From contig CM040425.1 in assembly GCA_022702705.1 (NCBI GenBank), positions 6,340,001 through 6,404,000 of the forward strand: a stretch of 64,000 nt of DNA, given 5' to 3'. The notes beneath the pieces are model-generated. The model searched no databases. It worked only from the letters and a program-made list of their open reading frames with translations, and was not told the origin of the DNA. Origin of the DNA: Papilionanthe hookeriana x Papilionanthe teres. Lineage: Eukaryota; Streptophyta; Magnoliopsida; Asparagales; Orchidaceae. Positions 10,193-21,275 of this stretch are shown piece by piece. The first letter of the stretch is position 1. Every line of letters starts with the position of its first letter. A program made the position numbers and the translations under genes.

Positions 10193-10836
10193 TCCCGTGT
10201 GAAGTTGTAGCAACAGCCGCAGTTGATGGTGATTTTGCATTTTCCTCTCATCCACTTCTGCGACTCTGAATAAATCTTATGCTTGAAGAGGCCTACACGA
10301 CCTCTATCCCTCAAAATGAGCAGACAGTCAAGCATCTTCTTCACATCATTCTTTGAGAATACTCTTGTGTGTAGCTCAAGTCCTTCCAAAATATTGATAA
10401 ATTTTCCCTAAATCTCAATAAAATGCTCACATTCTTGTCTTCAGATGCTTCAAATCTTATCCAACTCGTATTTGGGGATGACCTGGGGCCGTCTGGGCTC
10501 ATCCTCCAACTCAATCTAGAAAAAATTCATGATCATCGTGGCTCGACAAACTATGGTATGTATGGATTTACATCTCGTTGCTTTTTTCTTCTGAACACCA
10601 TTGAAGCTGTTGCATGCTGCTCCAAAGTTTTATAACACTCCAAATGGAGAACATTATACTCCAAGCACTCTATGAATGATCCTACTAGCAGCATTTTTCT
10701 TGGTATATCAGCTTTTCAGACAGATTACAAATCCTTTGTGGGAGTGTATTCAACATTATAGCTGGACATCTCGTTTCTCCCCTTTCTAGTAGCTTCTTCA
10801 CCACTTCGGTAGGTATAGGTCCCACCTCTGTGAGCT
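10193..10836 (-). pseudogene. Unidentified coding-like remnant between Athila-1 and GL-C
   Basis: I do not recognise this sequence. On the minus strand it has more balanced composition than its surroundings and breaks into open pieces. One, from about 10836 to 10685, reads through LTEVGPIPTEVVKKLLERGE and includes PQRICNLSEKLIYQEKCC. Another, near 10620-10540, has EYNVLHLECYKTLEQHATA and FRRKKQRDVNPYIP. A third, 10389-10171, has KNDVKKMLDCLLILRDRGR and ends with a Cys-rich INCGCCYNF. The pieces lie in different frames. The segment is bounded by the Athila-1 LTR and by GL-C, so it may be a fragment of the DNA both elements landed in. It could be an old host gene or a different transposon gene. 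Confidence 0.3.
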
Positions 10837-11329
10837 TGTTGACCTCACTTTTATTGAGGTATAGTCTTTCTTTAGGAGCGTAGAATCTAGCCATAGGATT
10901 TCCTGGTGACTATCTTAGAGGACTAGTAATGAAATCCTCTCCATTAGAAATTCAAAATGCTTCTTTGCTTCACTTGAAGTTTCATATGCTTTCTACCAAC
11001 CCCTAGCATTTAGTATGATGTAGCTAAGCATAAGAAAACTCAAGATGAGTCCCCTATAGGATGCTCAAGCCTTAGGACTAACTATGGGTGCTATGGTCTA
11101 GGTCAGGATTGCACACACACACACTCTTGAGCCTCACACTTTCACTCTTAACCCAAAACCATAAACCAAACATGCCCAACCATGGTTCCTTACTCTTTTG
11201 GAAACTCGTGTGAGTGGTTCCCCAAACTCTTAGCCCCAGACTAGAATTTGGCTATGACCAACAGATGGAGGATCCAAAGTGGGACTTTTCTTTGGTTCAT
11301 TGCTCAAATGGGTTAATATCATGATTGAC

Positions 11330-12450
11330 GTCATTAATTAATCTCAATTTCATTAAATTTCTAATTATGACCCATTTACCCCAAACTTCACCAAAATTAT
11401 TAATTTGCCCCTACAACCCTAAATTTTTCCAAAATTCTCAAAATTACCCAAATTCTCAAATTTCTTTCAAAAATCATTTCAAAACATTTCAAACCACTCA
11501 AATTAACCAAAATATTCAACAGTCCCCAAACTACCCCTAAAACCCCCAAAATTACCAAAATGCCCTTCATGCTCCAAAAATTCCAAAATTTACAAAATCA
11601 CTCTAATTGCCCCCCAAAACTAATTTGAACCACTCCATTGAGTCCAATTTGACCAAATTGGCCCTTTTTGACCAGTATCCCAAAATTACCTTTGAAGGCC
11701 CAAGATGCCCAAATCACTCTCAATTTCTACCAAATTGACTTCAATCTCCCCCAATTTCAATTCCAAACTCAAATTCATCATCCCAAATCCCAATTGAAAC
11801 TAAATCCAAGCTCAATTGAACCCAATTTCAAGCCCAATTGCAGACCCAATCTAAAAGTCCCAATTTAGTCATACCATCAAGTTCCCCCAAATTGAACCCC
11901 ATAATCAAATCAATTTCCCCAAATTTGAATTCCAAATTCTTCATAACACTTCTCCAAATAAATGTGAACAATAAATGGCCCAACTTTGAACTCAAAGCTC
12001 ACCCAAATCCAACCTAAGCCAAAACCCCCAGTTTTTACCAAAATCCCAAATCCCACGAAATTGAACCTCCTAACTCCAAAATTTCTAACAAATTAATGTC
12101 TAAAACTCATCATGACAATCACCCACATCAAATTGAACCATCAATTGAGCCATATCCAAACACTAGCCCAATCTAAACCCAATTCTAGCCCAAATGCCCC
12201 AAAATTGACCATATGACTGAATTCCACCAAATTAACCTTCTAAATCGATTCAAAATCACCTAATTCCTTTTCAAAACTTCTCATGACAATCATCAAAGCT
12301 AAATTGATCAATCACTTGGCTTAAATCCTAGCTCAAACCCATCCTAAACCCATGTTGAACCAAAACTTAAACATTGGATCCAAACACCAAATTTGACCAA
12401 ATCAACCCAAATTGACCAAACCAAGTCCACCACAGCTAAGTTTGAACTCT
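11330..12450 (+). repeat. Strand-skewed U3-like tract of GL-C
   Basis: The plus strand is A+C-rich with CCCAAATT, CCAAAATT and CAAATTGA words and little G. It is the inverse of the tracts in GL-A and GL-B and sits between the terminus and the TATA box. Frames such as the one at 11325-11540 are compositional. Confidence 0.45.
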
Positions 12451-12814
12451 AAGAACCAACCTAGATCCACCTAGCCCAACCTAGTTGAGCCATGGACCAA
12501 GGGTCCCATGATTTAGGGGATTTCCTTACATTTTGGGCTAAACCAAAGATATCTTTTCCACCAGCCATCCTCAAGCCATCTTGTTAACCATTAATCTTCC
12601 TCTGGCTCACCTGACCACTGTAACCACCAACTAAGGCCTATCCAGCCTGCCTAGTCGTCATAGAACCCCAAAACCGAGAGCCACCTCATATTAAACCAAA
12701 CCCAATTGCACCCTCCAATGTGTCTCACTCTGATTGGTCACTGACACTTTTCAGCCCTCCACCTAAGCAGTTGATTGCACCCACTAGCCAGCCCTAGTGG
12801 CCACCCTAAGCCCC

Positions 12815-12824
12815 TTTATTTAAA
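12815..12824 (+). promoter_or_regulatory. TATA box of GL-C
   Basis: TTTATTTAAA follows a C-rich stretch 1.98 kb from the terminus. The downstream leader resembles that of GL-B: GL-C has ARNRTLHHTP where GL-B has PETRTLSNTP, if both are read as protein. Confidence 0.5.
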
Positions 12825-13229
12825 CTCTACATCTTCACAGCCAACTAAAGAGAAGACACTGAAACTAGGGGAAACTCTGTCAAATTGCTCCCAGAGTCTC
12901 CCAATCTTCCTAAGCTCAACCCAGCCACCTCTACCACTGTCTGTGCTCAATTTCAGAGCTCAAAATCAAGCTAGGAATAGGACACTTCACCACACTCCAC
13001 CAAACCTCAAATTGACCATTCCTTGAGCTTCAAAAGATCTGGAGAGGAAGTTTTCCACTGAAAGCGCCATCTCCCTGAACATCTACACTAGACTTTATCC
13101 TCAGCCTTCCCACCTGTAGAAGGAGTTCTGAACCAAACAACTCACCAAGCCAAACCAACACTTCCAGGAGGCTTCCTAGGTCCTAATGAAGCTTCTGCAA
13201 GCACCTGATTGAGGACACACCTCTCAGGT

Positions 13230-13237
13230 AAAGGTAT
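13230..13237 (+). other. Conserved AAAGGTAT site, candidate 5' splice site (GL-C)
   Basis: The sequence CTCTCAGGTAAAGGTAT contains both CAG/GTAAAG, a near-ideal donor, and the AAAG/GTAT shared by all four copies. Its place 410 bp after the TATA box fits the end of a leader exon. Confidence 0.35.
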
Positions 13238-13383
13238 ACACCATTTTCCCCCATTTTGAGCTTGAACATTATCAAGAAAAGTATAATTTCATAGTTGATA
13301 AACTGTATGGATGTGTTCGTCTGAAGATGAAGGTGTAGGAACAAACTCGAAGCGATTTGGTTGAGTCTAGGCAGAGACCTTAA

Positions 13384-13503
13384 GGTTTTAGTGCGAACGA
13401 TTTACGGGTTAGGCCAGCTGAGGATGATGAACCAGGACCGTCTGATCGCACGTGTAATGGATGGATGCTGCAAATCAAGCTAGATGAGCAGATGAAACAA
13501 TAA
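13384..13503 (+). CDS. Small GC-rich reading frame of GL-C (decayed, unknown protein)
   Basis: This aligns with the GL-A and GL-B frames. The DNA GGTTTTAGTGCGAACGAT matches the GGTTTTAGTGTGGACGG of GL-A in the same frame, followed by RVRPAEDDE, DRTC and GWM, and ends at a TAA at 13501. GC-rich sequence continues to about 13570 out of frame (CAGCGACGCGTGGG). There is no ATG at the start. Function unknown; the copy looks decayed. Confidence 0.25.
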   Translation, partial: GFSANDLRVRPAEDDEPGPSDRTCNGWMLQIKLDEQMKQ

Positions 13504-13699
13504 GCACGTGCAAACTCAGATAGTAGCGACAAATGAAGCAGCGACGCGTGGGCTTTAGTCGCTACATTGGATGAGGTGGTGTTGAGTCGGATAAGTAAGA
13601 AATTAGGTTTTATTTGATTTATTTAAATCAGAAAACCTTAAAAAATGTAAAACTTGGTATAAAAAATTCACAAAAATAAAAGAAAATACACTCTTGCTT

Positions 13700-14900
13700 A
13701 GTGAGCAGAGGAGAATAATATGGAAATAAAATAAAAAATATTTGACTTATATTTATTTTTAAATTAATTAAAAACCCTGAAATTTTATTAAGTCATAACT
13801 TGTTATATACATTTCACCATGGCATGGAATTTGGAGAGTTTGTTCCCTCTGTGGTTAGGGATCTCTCTGATTTTTCCAAGGTCAGAGGGCATCTCTAACC
13901 AGAGATCCCTAACTCTCAAATTAAATCCCTCTGTTTTAATTTAAAAAAAAAATAATAAAAATATAAATCAGAAAAATACAAAACTTATATTCATGGGTTC
14001 ACAGTGGTTTGAGGACCCTAAGAAAATTGTTAAATGGATTTAAGTAATTAATAATGACACTAATTGTAATTAACTCATTAAAAAACTTAAAAAATTAATT
14101 AATTAAAATAAAAATACAAAAATCACAAAAATTAATTCATGCCGTAATAATAATCGTGTTAACCTTCCATGAAAATTTGAAGTCAATTGGAATTGTTTTG
14201 TTCACTAAAATGGATTTTCTAAGTAAAATAGCATTTTTTGCACTAAAATAATTATAATAATTAAAATATAATTAAGAAAATTATAAAAATGATTTTGAGA
14301 GTTCTTAATGACCAGAGGAACTTAGAAAAAATAAAATTAGAGTTAAAATAAATATTTTATTTTTAATTTATTTTCAATATTTAAATATTTAAAAATAATT
14401 AAAAAAAATGAAAATCATAAAAACATACAAATACAAAAAAATGTCACATATTGTTCCCTAGTCACTTCGGAATAATTAAAATATTTTTTTCTAATTTTCT
14501 AGGTGATATTATAACTTTTTCAAGGCTAAAAAAATGAATTTTTCTTAATTTTGCACTAAAATAATTATAATAAATAAAATAAAGATAAAAAAATGAAATT
14601 TGCTTCTCTAAGTTCTCTGAACTCGGAGAAATTTATGAAAAATATAAATCCTAATCTTCCACTTAAATAATATTTTATATTTAATTAAGACTAAATATAA
14701 ACAAATAAATATAATAATTAAAATAAAACTCAAAAATTCATGACCATTGCTCTAGGTGGTCCTCTGACCTAAGTAAACCTCTAATAATTTTCTTAAGAAC
14801 AAATAATTTTTTTTAACTAAGTTAAAAAATTAACATTGAAAATACGTGTTTTTACATTAAAATAATTATAAAAATAAAATAAAAATTAGAAAAATCACAT
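13700..14900 (+). repeat. Degenerate palindromic repeat series (GL-C)
   Basis: Words related to CTCTGA-CTCAGAG recur near 13710, 13870, 14300, 14620 and 14760, separated by AT-rich filler. They mirror the series at 4260-5420 of GL-B. The best is TTCTCTGAACTCGGAGAA at about 14619. Confidence 0.4.
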
Positions 14901-15600
14901 TTTCTCCTCTAATATTTTAATTGACCCATGAGTGGGGTAACATAAAATTTAAAAGTCATTTGAGTTGGATTTAATAAATTATGAAGTGATAGGCCTTGAG
15001 GAAGCAAAATGGTAATTATGAAATTTAAGCTTTAAATTAATATTTAGGCTTAATAAAGAGGTAAATGGGTAATAAAGGATTTTAATGAACTTTGTTAGAT
15101 GATTAAAACATGAGGTATTAAAAGGTAGAAAATAATCTCACTTCCTTCCACAACAAGGGCACAATTGTAATTACCCCTAATAATCATAAATTGGAAGTTA
15201 ATTAAACTAAATGATTCTAAGGTGAGGGGTTTGATTTTGGAAGATAATAAATCACTAATTTGAGACCCCTAACTAATGGTCTGATAATAATACAATCATG
15301 GATAAAAAATAAATGACATTTAAATTAACATTCTTAAAATTACAAATTTACCCATAATCTTTAAGGGCTTAGTAGTGAACTATACTTAATTTAAAATTTT
15401 GATTAATGAGGTCTAGAAAAAAAAACATAATTGAATAAGAATATTTTGAAAACACTACTAGCCCGACTTTAAATTAATTAGCTAAATTCCTTAACAAATC
15501 AATTTATTTTTAAAGAATTTTTGCTCACATTTTTATAAAATGCAATATCTAGTGATAGTTACCCCGCTCATGGGATAACTAAAATTTTAATGTTCATTGA

Positions 15601-16480
15601 TTGCAGAGTTAAGACCTGACCATTAAACTTTAAATCATAATGGATGAAGGTTTTAGCAACATAATAAGTTCAGAAGAACTTGGGACCTTCCAAAGAATTT
15701 TAAAAGTTGTGTACGGACATACCCCAAACACTTTTATGGTCTTTTGGATATATTGGAGGACAACTGAACCAATTATTCTTTGCTCAAGGAAATCATCCAT
15801 TTACACAAATGAACAGGAACCCACCAAATTATGCTTGGGGCTCGGTAGGCACACTTTAAACCAGGTTTTTTCTATTTTCCTTCTATGCAACATAATTTAA
15901 TTCCTTGCGAGATTATATATACAATGCAAATTCTAACATTTCAGCTAGAGTGCGAGAAGAGGACTGGTATGCTTTTATAGTTTATTTACATTGATTTTCT
16001 TTATTGCACCTTACCTTCTAGTACCCTTCATTTTCTGCAAATTATGCAACCTTGCATGTTAAACTAAAACTAAAACAAAACAAAATTCACAACAACAAGA
16101 AGATAAGACAACTCTAAAAAATTAATCACAAACAAAAAAAAACAAAGACAATTACAACTAAATTAATACATCTCTTTGGATGATCAAGAATCCCTCAGAT
16201 GAGGCAACTTACAACTACTAACGAGATTTCATCCGGTCTGGATGAGCTTATTGAATTCATTTATTTAAATTTGGTAAATTCATTCAGACTAGGTGAATTC
16301 GAAGAAAATAGTGGTGGCAAAATGAGGGAACTGTGGGATCCTAACCGGTGTCGCTCTAATCAACTTAAATTCCCCCCTTAAAAAGACATTTAAATAATCA
16401 TGGAAACAACATCAAACTTGACAACTACACCAAATTTGAATTCTAAAACTGATACTTCTCTTAACCTCCTCAATTTGGAA
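15601..16480 (+). other. Sequence downstream of GL-C, possible decayed coding
   Basis: No feature is certain. Frames around 15640-15900 read a LGTFQRILKVVYGH stretch and, in a second frame, LNQLFFAQGNHPF and NRNPPNYAWGS. The minus strand of 3132-3290 aligns with the first part (shared LK, G and PNTF positions), so this may be internal coding sequence of the GL element. At 16199-16381 a 60-codon frame contains MRELWDPNRC, which has a Gag-like feel but no diagnostic motif. I could not find a primer-binding site between the GL-C LTR and this part. Confidence 0.2.
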
Positions 16481-16624
16481 CTTCTAAACTTAAACCTGCT
16501 TCAACAAGGAACTTAAATCAAACACCGTAGACAGCACGATGAGGCATGCAGAAGAACATCTTGAGAGAGAAAGCAGGTCTACAACAACAAACCTTCTTAG
16601 AAATAAACAACAAGCCATAACACT

Positions 16625-17250
16625 CTGAGGTACTTCGTCTAGTACCACATAAACCCTCAACTTATCTTCTAGTCTTTTGCACATCATGTAATATAAGCCC
16701 TAACTTATCTTAGAACTCCATGGATCTTTTTTGGTACGACATGAATTTTCCTATCTCTATGCTATCTACATGATAGATATCATGCAGATGTAAGCCCTGA
16801 ATAATAAAGGTTGGCAGGATTAAACATTAAATAATATATCTTCTAAATTAAAGTCAAACCATAGGATAGACTGGGAAGCCACCGAGGTCCTCCTCAAGAT
16901 CCATGACATCTCCTAGCTTTCTTCCTTTAGATTCCGAAAATAATTGTTCCAAATTTGCACCTTTTCCATTTGAATTTTCTATTGTTCAACGTTGAAAAAT
17001 CCTACCCTTTGAATTCATGAAAGCATTATTTCCTGATCTATATCAAGAGTTTTCTTAGGTGACTTCGGTCATTTAAAATGTAATTAACTATAGGGGTTTG
17101 CCCTTATAGGAAACTTTAAGAACCCAGATAATATAAATCTTATCGAATCTCTTATATAGGGGAACTTGTCGGTTAAATGGTTCGCAGACTAAACAGATGT
17201 CATAGAGTTCTTAGTTTACTTAAGTGAGCCTCATCACCAAGTAATGTGTC
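16625..17250 (+). repeat. Diverged direct repeat, copy R1
   Basis: This block is repeated in diverged form at about 18870-19420. Shared anchors, in the same order, include ACTTCGTCTAGT / TTCTTCGTCTAGT, ATAATTGTTCC, GTAATTAACTATAG / GAAATTAACTATAG and TATAGGGGAA / AAGTAGGGGAAAG. R1 has an extra stretch at about 16720-16810. The pair could be old LTRs about 2.2 kb apart, but no internal gene could be recognised. Confidence 0.4.
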
Positions 17251-17364
17251 TATTTTTCGGGATAGATACATATTTTGTAATGTTTTACTCTTTTATTTAA
17301 ACTATTATATATATGAGATTAATTTGATTTCATATTTTTAAATTAAAATGTTAATTTTCAAAAT

Positions 17365-17366
<2 letters not shown>

Positions 17367-17408
<42 letters not shown>
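17367..17408. repeat. (TA)n microsatellite
   Basis: About 20 uninterrupted TA dinucleotides. Confidence 0.95.
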
Positions 17409-17411
<3 letters not shown>

Positions 17412-17716
17412 TTAAACAACACTTTAACGGTCGACAGTGCTCTATATTCATAGGTTCATAAGATTTACAGTTTCCATCTTTTGACTTTAGGGCTACCGAG
17501 ATTCCCTTCGATGATGCAATTCATGGATTGCTGACAAGAGATCTCTGATTGTGTTGGGTTGACTACTTTTACGACCAAGTAGAATTAGGGTCCTAAAATC
17601 TTGAGATGACAAATCTATGGTATCCTAACACAATTAACTCTACTCGATTAGGATTAATCTACCTCTCCTTTGTTAAGCCCTTTTAGGCCATGTTGTCCAT
17701 TGTGACTTCCTTGATG

Positions 17717-17930
17717 TTGTCTCATAGGCTTCGATTGTGGATAGGCTATGCCCATTTAGGATGCAAAGATTCACCTTCTACCTTTATGGCCAGGTTAGTC
17801 TCTATAATTAATGTGTTAATCCTGTGAGTCGACTTGGTTGTTTCATGGGCCTCGTATGCCAATGAGTTGCTACCCATTTGGGATGTGAGAGACTCACTCT
17901 CTGTCATGTGGCTTAGTGAGGGATTTTAAA
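17717..17930 (+). repeat. Diverged two-copy tandem duplication, offset 121 bp
   Basis: TTGTCTCATAGGCTTCG at 17717 is matched by TTGTTTCATGGGCCTCG at 17838. CCCATTTAGGATG and GATTCAC are likewise matched by CCCATTTGGGATG and GACTCAC. Confidence 0.6.
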
Positions 17931-18869
17931 GCATCAGAATGTTCCTAATTAGAATAACCATCCTTTTGGTGACCTACTTACCGATTATCACAATAATGTA
18001 ATAAAGACTTCTTTTATTGAGGGTATTCTTGGGTATCCCCCAAGATTTAATTAACCAAAGTGATATGTTCCTTTGGGAGTGCTCTTGACCCTAAAACAAA
18101 AATATTATTTTTAGTTTTTTTGGTTATGGGAGACTTATGTAGGGATTTCTTTGTGGTATCATGTTTCGAGGTGTTTCAATCTAATCTTGTTTAGGCTTAC
18201 ACTCTCTATTTATCACAGAAAGATTATTATACATAAGCCTTTCATGTTTCTTTTAAAATTTGTTTGTTTATTTTCATAATATAACCCGTCTTTTTTGATT
18301 CATCTCATGTTCGGATCATTTTTAAATATATAAGAGGGGATCTTTATTTGAAAAGGAAAATCATATGACGATGATATACATATGGGCAAGCTAGCGACTC
18401 TGAGTTTTTAAAAAGAACCCTAAACATATTCATCATGAAGATATACATACCTATTACACAAGTTATTTTATCTCTCAACACTTAAATTTAACAAAAAATT
18501 AATAAAACATTTGAGTTTAGTGAGGTGTAAAAATTTTAAATTTTAAATTGCACAATTGCATTAATCTTAGAACATTTTGGAACCAGACATACTTAGTCAT
18601 CTTAATTTTTATAATCAATTTGTAAGACTTACTTTTTATGATAAATAACAGTCTATCATATCGTGCACTTCATGAGACCAATCATGCATGGTTTTACTGC
18701 TATTATGTAGATTTATATGGCAACCCATTCCATGCAATGTTGTAGGTTCAATCATTTCGGACTTGCTTTATATTTTATAAGGTTGAACAATAAGTCCTTT
18801 GTTTGTTGCATTTTCTCTCTTTAGATTAGGTTCTGGTATTCTACTTCTTTCAGTAAACGTAATTTTAGT

Positions 18870-19420
18870 CTTATGATTCTGAAGTTCTTCGTCTAGTTAA
18901 AAAGTAAATTCTCACCTCCTAGATTTTTTCACACTCATATATCATGTGTTATAAGTCATAATATTCTAATAAAATGCAAAGTTAACCATGAAATAAATAC
19001 ATCTTAGAATTAATAAAACTGAAAAAATATGATAATTGAGATGACACTATGTCTTAGTATTTTTGTAATCTCTTACTTTTCTCCTTCAAATTTCATGAAT
19101 AATTGTTCCACTTTTCAGATGTCCAATTTGATACTCCTGAAAATCAATTGTGCAAACTTTAAACTTAGAAATTTCTTGAAGATAAAATTGCAACCTTAAG
19201 GGTGACCTTTTTAAGTAACTTTGTTTCTTAAGATGAAATTAACTATAGATAATTTCATAGAAAGTTAACAGCTCTTATTAATTTAAACCTATATAATCTT
19301 CATATTAAGTAGGGGAAAGATTTGTTGGTTCAAATGTAGATCATATAGATATCCAAAATTCCTTTATTTAAATAATTGAATCCATCATAAAATGATATTT
19401 CTATCTTTTGAGTCAATATA
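18870..19420 (+). repeat. Diverged direct repeat, copy R2
   Basis: Second copy of the block at 16625-17250; the evidence is given there. It ends close to the decayed gag of Athila-2. Confidence 0.4.
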
Positions 19421-19489
19421 TTACTTTTGATATCATGTATGATTATTTAAATAACTAAATACCAGAGATCTGTGTGGTTCTTTGTTTTA

Positions 19490-20837
19490 ATAAAATCATA
19501 AATAAAACAAACAGTGGTCACTTTTACATTATCCTAGAAGGTGAGGGTCTTTTTCTTAAATTTGGGGTAGCCTCTTCACTCGGTCTTTCAAACACAAAGT
19601 TGAGCTCTACGTGTTTACTCCTTCCAAGGGATATTTTCTCACCCCATCTTCATCCTCACTTCGATGCCTTTACACATTTCCATGTTCTAAGCCCTTACAT
19701 TCACTTTGATGTTCGTAGGGAGCATCCTTTGGGATCTATTACTGAATGAATTAACTAACTGTCCAATTTGATTCTTCATGTTCCTTATGACTACAGCTTA
19801 GCTTTGTAGTCAGCTCCCCATCTATAACACAATCTCATCCAAAGATGGTCTCTTCTTTTAGAACTAAGAATTTGAGGTGAATTCCAGTGTGTATGTTTAC
19901 CTTGAGTTACTATTGCCTTGGTGGTTCCAATTTCCTACAGAATTGGAATGAGTGCTTCCCAACTACTAACTTCCCGTCCCTGGTTTATTATCATTCTAAT
20001 TAAAATTTACGTAATTTTTCCAACTTGGTTTATATGTATTGCAATAAGGATTGTGGAACTGGCATCGCGCTACGTTCAAAATCTCTAAGGCAGTGCTAGA
20101 TTTCCTGCTAGCCAATAAGTCGTCCCATAAGAAGTTAAGGATCCTGGCACTAAATTCATTCCAAAATTGTCTAACATCCTACAAAAGGCAGCAACATGTG
20201 AGGCTAAGATAGTTAGAATATTAGTCTCGTGCACAGTAACTACTTTCTTATGGGTGACTCTCAGAAGGCCATTGAAAGTTATTAATAGTGATTGCCTAAC
20301 TCAACTCATTTAGAAATTAGGGACATCTAGCTGCAGTGTTAATGATTTGACCATACGGATCCCACTAGCCCATGGTAATAGATATGTATAGCCAGCCATA
20401 CAGAGCATGTCGTAAGCACTTCATCAGTAGTTCTTTAAGTCTCTCTCATGCTTCATAAATTAGCTCTCCATCTAACTGGATGAAGAAAGTAACGTCATTC
20501 CTAAGTTTAATAACTTTGGATGGAGAGAAATATTTGGATAGGAATTATTGAGCCAAGTCAGTCCATATAGTGATTAATCCAATTTTAAGGAGGTTAGACA
20601 TATATTGGATTTATCCCAAAGTAAGAAAGGGAATAGCCTTAGTCTAACAACATCATTGAGGATACCATTATACTTGAATGTGGCACACCGTTCTAAGAAG
20701 TTGGCCAAATGAAGGTTTGGATCCTCAATATACTGGTTATTTTGAATCCTTTGGATGATTGTAGCTATCAATTCAATGTATTGGCATCTACGATAGAGTA
20801 ATTTATACGAAGATGGATTTCCTCTATCCATATGCAA
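19490..20837 (-). pseudogene. Athila-2 gag remnant
   Basis: The minus strand carries a decayed Athila Gag. The part at 20837-20574 includes NNQYIEDPNLHLANFLERCA, and VRLRLFPF, matching the capsid region of Athila-5 (NEDPNLHLASFLELCATF). Further along, 20560-20380 gives KYF-PSK-KLRND and a matching ELLMKC-RHAL stretch. The Gag tail is seen near 19780-19730, where LVNSFSNRSQR corresponds to the usual linker of this lineage before protease. Stops and frame changes are frequent, so it is far older than Athila-5. The primer-binding site and LTR lie upstream at 21254-22690. Confidence 0.6.
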
Positions 20838-21253
20838 GCATACTTCCTAAGGGGTATTAGACGGTCTACTTCAGGGTTTTTCATATCAAAGTGATTCTTC
20901 TTGAGTTTTCAGATTTTTGAATTTTTTTTAGTATTTCAATTTCAACGTCAAAGGGTATTAATTAAGTTAAACAACTTCAACATATGCAACAATGATTTTC
21001 CTACAAGTGCAAATGCAATAAAAAATAAAAAAAATACAAACACAAAAATTACAATGCTAAAAACAACTAACATCCATACATAAGAACAAAAATTCAATGA
21101 TACACCAATTTTTTAATTTTGAATTTTTCAAAAACACATAACAAAACAGCACTATAACAAGAGCACATATTAGTAACAAACTAGGAAAAGTTCAAACCTA
21201 AACTCAAAATGTTTCACTAAAATTTACCTAAATTTAGAAAATTTGACTTGTTT

Positions 21254-21270
21254 TCCTTGTATGGTGCCAA
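21254..21270 (-). other. Degenerate primer-binding site of Athila-2
   Basis: The minus strand reads TTGGCACCATACAAGGAAAA where intact copies have TTGGCGCCGTTGCCGGGGAA. The position between LTR and gag supports it. Confidence 0.5.
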
Positions 21271-21275
21271 ACTAA

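Larger units (their letters stand above)
10837..15600 (+). repeat. GL-C, giant LTR-like repeat (plus strand)
   Basis: This copy is inverted relative to GL-A, GL-B and GL-D. It starts TGTTGACCTCAC at 10837 with a terminal hairpin (ACCTCA 10842-10847, TGAGGT 10855-10860). Then come about 450 bp matching the GL-B terminal region, an A+C-rich skewed tract (11330-12450), a TATA box at 12815-12824, a pyrimidine- and CCA-rich leader to about 13225, CAGGTAAAGGTAT at about 13226-13237, the GC-rich frame at 13384-13503, and 2 kb of AT-rich DNA aligning inverted with 3300-5500 of GL-B. The end is approximate: alignable sequence goes on to about 15750, where GL-B is interrupted. GAGCT precedes 10837 and GAGTT follows 15605, a possible but unproven target duplication. 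Confidence 0.6.
17251..18869. other. Interval between R1 and R2, no gene seen
   Basis: AT-rich, low coding potential. It holds a TA microsatellite and a local 121-bp-offset duplication (listed separately). No RNA gene or recognisable transposon domain was seen. Confidence 0.4.

Noticed and set aside
10832..15610. GL-C as a solo LTR with target duplication GAGCT/GAGTT
   Set aside because: Homology to GL-B continues beyond 15605, so this end is not established; kept only as a possibility.
19474..19749. Plus-strand ORF of 91 codons
   Set aside because: It lies opposite the decayed Athila-2 gag tail and has no recognisable domain.
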